From: a bacterium
GTDB taxonomy: Bacteria; Patescibacteriota; Doudnabacteria; UBA920
Direction of reading: 5' to 3'
DNA: 7,304 nucleotides
Assembly (NCBI GenBank): GCA_021789715.1
Contig: JAJYJE010000048.1
Location: 1-7,304 of the forward strand
Shown one piece after another: positions 1 through 5,315 of this stretch. The notes under the pieces were generated by a model. That model was not told the origin of the DNA. It ran no database searches and worked only from the letters and a program-made list of their open reading frames with translations. The stretch's first letter is position 1. Every line of letters starts with the position of its first letter. Position numbers and translations under genes: made by a program.

Positions 1-13
1 TGAATGATTTATA

Positions 14-71
14 GATTAAAAGATTGAAAGCTTTGACGGTTATCCAATCTTAGAATTTTCAATTTTTAATC
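14..71 (-). repeat. Imperfect palindrome (hairpin) downstream of secE
   Basis: The arms are 14-29 and 57-71, complementary over 15 bp with one bulged base (g22) and a 27-nt loop. It begins 6 nt after the secE stop in the direction of transcription. The 3' arm on the minus strand is U-rich, so it may act as a 3'-end or weak termination structure, but there is no GC-rich stem and no clean T-run. The arm sequence GATTAAAAGATTGAAAGC (14-31) recurs with two differences in the mreB-mreC spacer, so it may be a dispersed intergenic repeat. The rest of 1-77 shows no gene; whatever follows secE (often nusG) lies outside the window. Confidence 0.5.
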
Positions 72-77
72 TTTCAA

Positions 78-254
78 TTATCTGCTAACCAGTACGGTAA
101 ACAGCCGAAGCAGTCCGTAGTCAAACGCACCGAGAATAAGAGCGACGCCGAGGCTGAATAAAATGACAATGACCGTATACTTAACCGTTTCCGATCGTGT
201 CGGCCATACTACCTTGGCTAACTCATTTTTTACTTCGGTAAGGAATTGAAACAT
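78..254 (-). CDS. secE: Protein translocase subunit SecE (58 aa)
   Basis: This is the small essential subunit of the SecYEG inner-membrane channel, where it clamps SecY. The gene reads ATG at 254 to TAA at 78-80. The protein begins MFQFLTEVKNELAKVVWPTR. It has the family hallmark of an amphipathic helix (about residues 3-15) followed by VxWPTRxE (about 16-22), then one membrane helix (about 25-46) and a short tail. Its 58 aa match the short single-span form of most bacteria; E. coli SecE is longer with three spans. There is no good Shine-Dalgarno upstream of the ATG. A strong promoter candidate and a hairpin lie in the 88-nt gap before it, so it is probably transcribed on its own. secE usually precedes nusG, but the window ends 77 nt downstream, so this cannot be checked. 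Identification is by motif and is firm. Confidence 0.95.
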   Translation of the reverse strand: MFQFLTEVKNELAKVVWPTRSETVKYTVIVILFSLGVALILGAFDYGLLRLFTVLVSR

Positions 255-279
255 ATAGTAGTTTTTACAGGCTTTTTTA

Positions 280-297
280 AAAGGCCCAGGGGCCTTT
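280..297 (-). promoter_or_regulatory. GC-rich hairpin in the predicted secE 5' leader
   Basis: This is a perfect inverted repeat, AAAGGCCC-AG-GGGCCTTT on the plus strand: 8-bp arms with a 2-nt centre, which in RNA would open to a 4-nt loop. It lies 25 nt upstream of the secE ATG, just downstream of the predicted transcription start near 300. On the minus strand the 3' arm ends in four Ts followed by A's, so it is a poor intrinsic terminator for the upstream response regulator gene. A role as a 5'-end stabilising or regulatory stem-loop is inference. Confidence 0.5.
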
Positions 298-306
298 ATT
301 AATCCT

Positions 307-336
307 ATGATACCAAAAAACCCGCCAATTTGTCAA
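307..336 (-). promoter_or_regulatory. Sigma70-type promoter for secE
   Basis: Read on the minus strand: a consensus -35 TTGACA (331-336), an 18-nt spacer, and -10 TATCAT (307-312, five of six consensus bases). An extended -10 TG lies immediately upstream (TGGTATCAT). The predicted start is near 300, giving a leader of about 45 nt before the secE ATG at 254. It lies in the spacer after the response regulator stop codon, where a promoter would be expected. No experimental support is available. Confidence 0.6.
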
Positions 337-342
337 ATAAGG

Positions 343-750
343 CTAGGAGGCTGGTTTTTCCACAGGCAAATCCTTACAAATCATGTTGATTTTTGCGAAT
401 ACATCGTCCAATTTGGTGTGGGGCTTTACGAAATATTGGTCAACCTTCAGGCCCTCCACTTGCAAAATATCTTTCTGGCTCCAAAGGTTGCTTAGGACCA
501 CCACATGGGTTTTGGCAATCTCGGGATCGGGATAACTTCTGATTCGCTCTAAAACTTTAATGCCATCCAGTTTGGGCAGCAGCAAATCAAGCAGAATTAC
601 GTCAGGACGATAATCTAAGCACATTGATACCGCCTGCTCCCCGTCTTCAGCCTCGTAAATTTCGTATTCTAAAGACAGGCGATCGCGCACCGAATCGCGC
701 AACGCGCTGTCATCTTCCACAATAAGAAGTTTTTTTCTGGAAGCGGCCAT
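343..750 (-). CDS. Stand-alone response regulator, CheY-like receiver domain (135 aa)
   Basis: This is a single receiver (REC) domain with no output domain: about 120 residues of REC fold plus a short tail. The conserved active site is present: acidic pair D13/D14 after LLIVE, phosphoacceptor D55 in DVILLDLLLPKLDG, switch residue S87 in VVVLSN, and K109 in YFVKPH. Such proteins receive phosphate from a histidine kinase and act by protein-protein contact. Neither kinase nor phosphatase is encoded nearby, so the partner is unknown. I start at ATG 750 (MAASRKKLLIVEDD). The reading frame is open upstream to a TTG at 768, but those six codons overlap a likely extended -10 element and add nothing family-like. 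No Shine-Dalgarno precedes ATG 750. The gene follows the membrane protein by 36 nt and ends in TAG at 343-345. An A7 run on the coding strand (730-736) covers Arg-Lys-Lys near the start without disrupting the frame. Confidence 0.92.
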   Translation of the reverse strand: MAASRKKLLIVEDDSALRDSVRDRLSLEYEIYEAEDGEQAVSMCLDYRPDVILLDLLLPKLDGIKVLERIRSYPDPEIAKTHVVVLSNLWSQKDILQVEGLKVDQYFVKPHTKLDDVFAKINMICKDLPVEKPAS

Positions 751-756
751 AGGTAT

Positions 757-765
757 ATAATACCA
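757..765 (-). promoter_or_regulatory. Extended -10 element just upstream of the response regulator
   Basis: The minus strand reads TGG-TATTAT (-10 at 757-762, five of six consensus bases, with an upstream TG). No -35 lies at a normal distance; the nearest TTGA-like hexamer (785-790) is 22 nt away. The predicted start falls at or within a base or two of ATG 750, which would make the transcript leaderless; the absence of any Shine-Dalgarno agrees with this. The -10 is embedded in a perfect 5-3-5 inverted repeat, GGTAT-ATA-ATACC (752-764), which could be an operator or chance. Confidence 0.35.
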
Positions 766-786
766 CAAATCGGTTTAAAGCGGGCT

Positions 787-1695
787 TCAAACTGAGAATG
801 TCCGGTTAACCACCTGATCTTCCCCTACCCGTATCATACCACGATAAAGCTGCCCGGGCGACCCCCCGGCAGCGCCAGAGGACTCCACAGGCACCATCTG
901 GTAAGGAAAGGAACGGCGCCCTGCCGAAGCGGCGGCAATGCAAACCAGGTAGCGCCCGGGGTCCACTCGAAGCAGAAACTTGCCATCCCCGGCCGTAACG
1001 GCCTTGGCAACCACCACCGACGGCATGGCGGGATAGCTGAGCTCAACCGCCAACCCGCCGGCCGGGCGGCCCCCTTCTTTAAAGCGCACCCGACCCCACC
1101 AACGCGGCTCCGGCAGCGCCAGCCATAATAAAAATACCACGGCATAAAAACCAAGCACGGCATAGATCATCGCGGAATTATAGCGCAACAGGCTCAGCAG
1201 TGACAACAGCAGCACAAACCAAAACAACACTACTGTGAGCCGGAACAAAAATTTTTCCGCAAACGGGTCAAAATGGACAATTTTGGCCTTGGCCTTCTGA
1301 TTCCAGTCTTTTTGGGCGGGATCCATGGGAATATTAAAAGGTATGACATCGCTGTTTTGCGTCAAGGTAAAAAACTCCCCGTGGTACAAATTGCGATAAA
1401 TACCATCCCGCTCGCCGGGGACCACAGCTGAAGGGAAGGTGTAATTGCTTTTTTTGACCAGAATTTTAAATTTACCCGGGTAAGCCAAAAAATTAAAACG
1501 CCCGGCCAGGTCGCTGACGCATGCCTGGACCACTTGGCCGGTATGGGCGTCCACCAGCTGAACTATAACCGGGTCCAGCGGCTGTTTGCTGACGCTGTCG
1601 TACACAATGCCCCAATGCAAATTCTGCCGGCGCAAACCGAGCAGGACCAAAAAACGGTTAACGAGAAGATTAAGGCTGGTAAAAAAATTGGACAT
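787..1695 (-). CDS. Membrane protein with two carboxypeptidase-regulatory (CnaB)-like domains (302 aa)
   Basis: I do not recognise a named gene. The protein has a hydrophobic, partly amphipathic N-terminal helix (about 4-21, interrupted by R14) and a first beta-sandwich-like domain (about 28-125). A membrane hairpin follows (about 149-170 and 174-194), then a second, similar domain (about 199-302). Both domains begin with a G-x-V strand, contain a G-[RK]-F-x-x-x-x-x-P-G-[RK]-[FY] turn (65-76 and 238-249), and end with a Y-R segment (100-101 and 284-285). This resembles the carboxypeptidase regulatory-like/CnaB family, usually found in surface or adhesion proteins. There is no catalytic motif and no clear cleavable signal peptide. 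The copies apparently lie on the same side of the membrane if both helices span it. The start at ATG 1695 has no Shine-Dalgarno; a TATAAC hexamer 15 nt upstream could be a -10. It lies 106 nt after folD, past a probable terminator, and 36 nt before the response regulator. Function is unknown; a surface or scaffold role is inference. Confidence 0.8.
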   Translation of the reverse strand: MSNFFTSLNLLVNRFLVLLGLRRQNLHWGIVYDSVSKQPLDPVIVQLVDAHTGQVVQACVSDLAGRFNFLAYPGKFKILVKKSNYTFPSAVVPGERDGIYRNLYHGEFFTLTQNSDVIPFNIPMDPAQKDWNQKAKAKIVHFDPFAEKFLFRLTVVLFWFVLLLSLLSLLRYNSAMIYAVLGFYAVVFLLWLALPEPRWWGRVRFKEGGRPAGGLAVELSYPAMPSVVVAKAVTAGDGKFLLRVDPGRYLVCIAAASAGRRSFPYQMVPVESSGAAGGSPGQLYRGMIRVGEDQVVNRTFSV

Positions 1696-1729
1696 CTGAA
1701 TCGGAAATAAGTTATAGGTTATGGGCAGT

Positions 1730-1758
1730 AAAAAGTAAGGAAGCGGCAGTTAAGCTTC
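1730..1758 (-). terminator. Probable intrinsic terminator after folD
   Basis: On the minus strand, GAAGC (1754-1758) pairs with GCTTC (1740-1744) around a 9-nt loop. The stem is followed by C-TTAC-TTTTT (1730-1739). The stem is short and the T-tract interrupted, so termination may be partial. It lies about 45 nt past the folD stop and before the start of the next gene, where a terminator would be expected. Confidence 0.4.
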
Positions 1759-1792
1759 GGTTGCTGACAACCAATGCCAGCAACCCGCTGGC
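1759..1792 (-). other. Two adjacent perfect hairpins just after the folD stop
   Basis: GCCAGC (1776-1781) pairs with GCTGGC (1787-1792) around a 5-nt loop, and GGTTG (1759-1763) pairs with CAACC (1768-1772) around a 4-nt loop. They lie end to end and abut the terminator-like hairpin at 1740-1758. A closing pairing of ggaagc (1739-1744) with gcttcc (1791-1796) is possible as an alternative fold, since it shares two bases with the first stem. The GC-rich structure begins 10 nt past the folD stop. It may be a 3'-end structure protecting or terminating the folD mRNA. Confidence 0.45.
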
Positions 1793-1801
1793 TTCCAAAA
1801 C

Positions 1802-2629
1802 TTACAACTTGTTCTTAGCGACTTTTACCACATTGCTGAGGAGCATCGCCACGGTGACCGGGCCGACGCCGCCCGGTACCGGCGAAACCGCCGCCGCTAT
1901 TCTAGACACGCTGGCAAAATCCACATCGCCGACTATGCCGCCTTCGGATTCGGATGTCCCCGCATCAATAACCACAGCACCAGGCTTAATGCTCCCGCCT
2001 GTAATCAGGCCGGCGCGGCCGGTCGCAGATATAACCACATCGGCCCGTTTAAGGAGCGAAGACGCGTCGGCGGTATATTTGTCGACAGCCCGCACCGCCA
2101 GGCCGCGGCGGCGCAGCAGCGCGCTCACCGGCTTACCCACAAGTTCGCCCTGGCCTACCATTACAATCTTTTTATCATCAAGCCCCATCGGTAAGCTGTC
2201 CAAAATCTCCAGGACTGCTGCCGCTGCCGGCGGCAACAAAAATCCTTCCCCCCGATAAAAACGCTCCTGGTTGACGCTGCCGATGCAATCCGCGTCCAGT
2301 CCGGAATCGACCGCGTCTAAAATTTCCCGCCGCGGGAACCCGGACGGCAAAGGAAGCTGGACGATTAAGCCGCATAACAACGGCTCGCGGTTTATCTTTT
2401 TTATCTCTTTAATAAGATTAGCGGCGGTTATGGCATCCGGAAACGCCGCCTCGCGGAATTCCAAACCTATCTGGCGGGCGCTCCGGGCTTTAATCCGCAC
2501 GTAGGATGCCGAAACTGTATCATCGCCCACCAACACGTCACAGAATACCGGACGAAACGGAAGGGCCGCGACTTCACGTTTTAAACCTTCTAAAATATTG
2601 GCTGCAATGGCGCGACCGTTGATTATCAT
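1802..2629 (-). CDS. folD: Bifunctional methylenetetrahydrofolate dehydrogenase/cyclohydrolase FolD (275 aa)
   Basis: This cytosolic enzyme interconverts 5,10-methylene-THF, 5,10-methenyl-THF and 10-formyl-THF, supplying one-carbon units for purine, formyl-Met and thymidylate synthesis. Catalytic-domain residues are visible: Y43 and K47 in SYVRIK, Q91 in GLIVQLPLP, and D115 in LDADCIG. The Rossmann loop is GQGELVG (159-165), and the C-terminal PGGVGP (252-257) precedes the TVAMLL helix. Length is close to the family's usual 280-300 aa. Several signatures diverge: KDVDG reads LDADC (111-115 plus the next residue), PCTP reads PPAA (133-136), and the NADP-binding GRS reads GQG (159-161). The catalytic Tyr, Lys, Gln and Asp remain, so the enzyme is probably active, but cofactor preference could differ. 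The start is ATG 2629, without a Shine-Dalgarno. It lies 67 nt after mrdA, with a possible promoter between, and ends in TAA at 1802-1804. Confidence 0.93.
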   Translation of the reverse strand: MIINGRAIAANILEGLKREVAALPFRPVFCDVLVGDDTVSASYVRIKARSARQIGLEFREAAFPDAITAANLIKEIKKINREPLLCGLIVQLPLPSGFPRREILDAVDSGLDADCIGSVNQERFYRGEGFLLPPAAAAVLEILDSLPMGLDDKKIVMVGQGELVGKPVSALLRRRGLAVRAVDKYTADASSLLKRADVVISATGRAGLITGGSIKPGAVVIDAGTSESEGGIVGDVDFASVSRIAAAVSPVPGGVGPVTVAMLLSNVVKVAKNKL

Positions 2630-2639
2630 GCGTTATGGG

Positions 2640-2686
2640 CAAAATTGAAATTTAAAATCCACCTGGCTTTAATATTGTCAATTTTG
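2640..2686. repeat. Imperfect palindrome in the mrdA-folD spacer
   Basis: The outer arms caaaattga (2640-2648) and tcaattttg (2678-2686) are perfectly complementary. Inner segments 2649-2657 and 2668-2676 pair at seven of nine positions, with g2677 bulged and a 10-nt loop at 2658-2667. It fills most of the 67-nt spacer. The words AAAATTGAA and TTAAAA are shared with the mreB-mreC and secE-side spacers. Confidence 0.45.
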
Positions 2687-2700
2687 TTCAATTGTGTCAA
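2671..2700 (-). promoter_or_regulatory. Possible folD promoter
   Basis: On the minus strand a consensus -35 TTGACA (2695-2700, overlapping the mrdA stop codon) is followed by an 18-nt spacer and -10 AATATT (2671-2676, four of six). A second TTGACA lies at 2676-2681, with only a weak TTTAAA as possible -10. The two TTGACA copies arise from the local tandem repeat, so the match may be fortuitous. If real, the folD leader would be about 35 nt. Confidence 0.3.
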
Positions 2701-2706
2701 TTTTGT
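2678..2706. repeat. Three tandem 9-10-nt units at the end of mrdA
   Basis: Three direct units lie in a row: tcaattttgt (2678-2687), tcaattgtg (2688-2696) and tcaattttgt (2697-2706). On the minus strand the first one read contains the last codons and TGA stop of mrdA. The next unit supplies a second TGA in the same frame three codons later. Confidence 0.6.
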
Positions 2707-4655
2707 GATTTCTTATATCTGTTCTGTGCCCACCACAGTAGCGCGTCTTTAACAATCGGCTCGGCTGTGGCATTGCCTTCACCGCCGGCTTCAACCAGCA
2801 CCGTAATCGCAATTTGCGGATTCTCATAAGGCGCGTACGCGGTAAACCAAGCATGGGTCTTAAGCGGGTCACTGCCGTCAAACTGCGATGTCCCGGTTTT
2901 GCCGGCTGAAGTTATCGGCAAGGTCGAAAGGGCCCGCGCCGTGCCGGACACAACAGTCTCCCGCATTCCCTCCTGGACAATTTTAAAAACGCCGGGCGAG
3001 GCAATATTGGAAACCAATACTTTGGGCTGATTCTGCCAAATGGTTCTGCCGTCTTGATTGACGGCGCGGTTAGCAACCTCCGGTACGTACCCGACCCCGC
3101 CATTGGCTACGGTAGCGGTCCACTCGGCCACTTGCAGCGGGGTCACCAGTAAGTCGCCCTGGCCGATGCCCATATGATACGTGTCGCCCAAATACCACTT
3201 GCCTTGCAGCGGATCATTATGGAAATAGCGCATTTTCCAGGCGGGATCAGGCACAAGGCCGCCCTTCTCACCCGGAAGATCGATGCCGGTAGGCTTACCC
3301 AGGCCAAATTTGCGGAAATAGCCGGCCAGACGGTCGGGTCCGAGCCCCTGCCATGATCCGTCCGGCGGCCCGCCCGCTACTTCGTAGAAAAAAATATCGC
3401 TGCTCATGGCGATGGCGCTCCGCACCGTCATCGGCCCCAAGCCGGCCGGATTCCAACCGTGAAACAGGTAACCGGCGCCGCCATATTGGTTAGCTACCCG
3501 AATAACGCCGCGATCGACAATTACCGTATTTTCGGTAATTACGCCTTCCTGCAATCCGGCCGTGGCAGTCATCAGCTTGGATGTGGAGCCCGGCGGATAC
3601 AAGCCCGCTATGGCGCGATTGAACAGCGGCTGGGTTTTATCGTCCAGCAATTTTTGATAATCCGCCTCGGAAATTCCGTGAGCAAACAAATTGGTGTCAA
3701 AACCAGGACTGCTGACCAGCGCGAGCACCTGGCCGTTACGGGGGTCTATAGCTACGGCCGCGCCCCGCTGCGACCCGATGGCCTGCTGCAAACCCTGGTA
3801 AAGCTGATCCTGCAAACCCTTATCGATATTTAAAACCAGCGTGTCGCCCGGCGTCGGCCTGTCTTCGCCCAAAACATCCTGAAGCTTGCCGGTGGCGTCG
3901 ACTTCCACCAAATCCGCTCCGTTAATGCCGTGGAGATAATTTTCGTAGACCGACTCTATCCCCAGTTTGCCGATAAAATCGTTGGGGTCGTAACTGCCGG
4001 GATCTTTTACGTTGTCTAAATCCCCCGGACTTACCAGGCCGGTATATCCCAGCAAGTGGGAAAATTCCCGGGCCTGCGTGTAGTCCCGGATCGGAATTTT
4101 TTGGATGTCAAAACCGACAAAATCCTCGCCTTGCGTTTCAAACAGTATGCTTTGCTGCTCGGTTAAGTCTTGCTTGATGATTACTGGTTGTATCGAATTC
4201 CTGTCGGTTGCCCGGATTTTTGCCAATGCGGCCGCTGCATCAAACTGGAATTCGGCGGCCAGCGTGGCCACTTCGCCATTAAGGCCGGCTTTGGGCAAAT
4301 CAAACGGCGTGGCGATTAAGTTGTAACTGGCGGTATTCTCGGCCAACACGTCCCCGTTGCGATCCAAAATTTTACCCCTGGGCGCCAACACGACCTGTTT
4401 GCGGATGCGGTTATCTTCGGACAAAACGCTAAAATCGCCGCCGTGCAAAATTTGCAGGTAAAATAGCCTGCCAACCAGCGAGGCGACCGCCAGCGTGACA
4501 AAGGCCACCAGCCACCAAAATTTGGGCGCGGATCTCTCGTTGTCATAAACGCCTTCCACGCCCCGCTGGGTATCAGCCGCGGATTCGTCCCAATCCAACT
4601 GCCGCTTATTTTTTCCCTCTCGCGTCGAGGTGTAGACTTCGAACGGATTCCTCAT
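2697..4655 (-). CDS. mrdA: Penicillin-binding protein 2, class B transpeptidase (652 aa)
   Basis: This inner-membrane D,D-transpeptidase cross-links peptidoglycan during lateral wall growth as part of the MreBCD elongasome. In order: a long charged cytoplasmic N-terminus (about 1-45), a membrane anchor (about 46-67), a pedestal region with the class B motif RGKILDRNG (93-101), and the transpeptidase domain (about 290-645). Catalytic motifs are intact: SxxK with nucleophile S357 and K360 in PPGSTSK, the SxD motif S418-S419-D420, and KTGT 586-589. The SSD form of the second motif fits PBP2 rather than PBP3. Length is typical. The start at ATG 4655 has AAGG (4664-4667) 8 nt upstream. The neighbours mreD (52 nt upstream) and mreC support the PBP2 assignment. 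rodA, its usual partner and neighbour, is absent here; folD follows instead. The protein ends in YKKSQN at a tandem stop. Confidence 0.95.
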   Translation of the reverse strand: MRNPFEVYTSTREGKNKRQLDWDESAADTQRGVEGVYDNERSAPKFWWLVAFVTLAVASLVGRLFYLQILHGGDFSVLSEDNRIRKQVVLAPRGKILDRNGDVLAENTASYNLIATPFDLPKAGLNGEVATLAAEFQFDAAAALAKIRATDRNSIQPVIIKQDLTEQQSILFETQGEDFVGFDIQKIPIRDYTQAREFSHLLGYTGLVSPGDLDNVKDPGSYDPNDFIGKLGIESVYENYLHGINGADLVEVDATGKLQDVLGEDRPTPGDTLVLNIDKGLQDQLYQGLQQAIGSQRGAAVAIDPRNGQVLALVSSPGFDTNLFAHGISEADYQKLLDDKTQPLFNRAIAGLYPPGSTSKLMTATAGLQEGVITENTVIVDRGVIRVANQYGGAGYLFHGWNPAGLGPMTVRSAIAMSSDIFFYEVAGGPPDGSWQGLGPDRLAGYFRKFGLGKPTGIDLPGEKGGLVPDPAWKMRYFHNDPLQGKWYLGDTYHMGIGQGDLLVTPLQVAEWTATVANGGVGYVPEVANRAVNQDGRTIWQNQPKVLVSNIASPGVFKIVQEGMRETVVSGTARALSTLPITSAGKTGTSQFDGSDPLKTHAWFTAYAPYENPQIAITVLVEAGGEGNATAEPIVKDALLWWAQNRYKKSQN

Positions 4656-4665
4656 TATCGTAACC

Positions 4666-4677
4666 TTGAAATTTCAA
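4666..4677. repeat. 12-bp perfect palindrome in the mreD-mrdA spacer
   Basis: TTGAAATTTCAA is self-complementary. On the minus strand it abuts the AAGG ribosome-binding candidate of mrdA (4664-4667, sharing two bases). It could partly sequester that site in RNA, but only weakly as an AT-rich stem without a loop. The TTGAAA word is shared with other spacers in the window. Confidence 0.35.
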
Positions 4678-4707
4678 ATCGCGCAAATATTCTTTTATTC
4701 GGGAACG

Positions 4708-5286
4708 CTACCTCACCTTATACTCCCTTACCACGTATTTCCCCAGGAAAGTCTTCAGGTAGCCCGCGGCTATATACATCGGGTACAGCAATGCCGCGTT
4801 ATATAAAAATCCGGCCACCCAAGAGCCAAGCCAGCCGCTTGCGGACGGCGGGTACGCGGCTAACCCGAGCTTATAAAACACAAACGCGTAGCCGACGGAA
4901 CCAAAGTAAAACAAAAGCTGGGCGGGAAACAAAACGATGGCCAGATATTTAAGGCTGAGTTCCAACACCAAGTAATTCTGGACCAGGAGGCGGATCGCCA
5001 AACATACCAGCAGCAAAGGGATGGCAAAAGTGCCGACCCAGGCTCCAGCCGAGAAATCCATAAACAAACCCGCAAACAGAGCAAAAAACCAAAAATCATC
5101 GTCCGTTTTGTCGACGGACCAAATCACGGCGATTAAAAACAAAAAATTTGGAACCTGGCCGTAAATCCTCAAATACGGGGCCAGCCCGACATTCAGACCG
5201 CACAAGAAAATTATGGAAAGCAAGTATATCAGGTATTTCACAACGATATAAAATAAAAAGGGGGAAATAATCGGAAAAACGCACAT
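4708..5286 (-). CDS. mreD: Rod shape-determining protein MreD (up to 192 aa)
   Basis: MreD is a polytopic inner-membrane protein that works with MreC to couple MreB filaments to the wall synthases. The sequence is strongly hydrophobic throughout, with five or six membrane segments. It has the family-like stretch FFALFAGLFMDFSAGAWVG (about 67-85), where G73 and D77 match the conserved G-x-x-x-D of MreD. The assignment rests on this and on its position between mreC and mrdA, since MreD sequences are poorly conserved. The start is uncertain. ATG 5286 lies 29 nt after mreC. GTG at 5241 would give a more typical MKYLIYLLS beginning and a 177-aa protein. Neither has a convincing Shine-Dalgarno. It ends in TAG at 4708-4710. 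Confidence 0.85.
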   Translation of the reverse strand: MCVFPIISPFLFYIVVKYLIYLLSIIFLCGLNVGLAPYLRIYGQVPNFLFLIAVIWSVDKTDDDFWFFALFAGLFMDFSAGAWVGTFAIPLLLVCLAIRLLVQNYLVLELSLKYLAIVLFPAQLLFYFGSVGYAFVFYKLGLAAYPPSASGWLGSWVAGFLYNAALLYPMYIAAGYLKTFLGKYVVREYKVR

Positions 5287-5315
5287 CCCGAATGATTTTA
5301 GGCCTTGAATTCTAC

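Noticed and set aside
751..768. Upstream TTG start for the response regulator
   Set aside because: It would add MWYYIP before the conserved start of the receiver domain and would place translation across the likely -10 element.
834..1163. 109-codon minus-strand frame inside the membrane protein gene
   Set aside because: It is a shifted frame of the 302-aa gene, with Arg/Trp/Pro-rich composition and no recognisable domain.
1761..2258. Long plus-strand open frame (165 codons) opposite folD
   Set aside because: It lies antisense within a clearly recognised FolD gene. Its low-complexity Thr/Ser/Pro/Ala composition is typical of an antisense shadow of a GC-rich gene.
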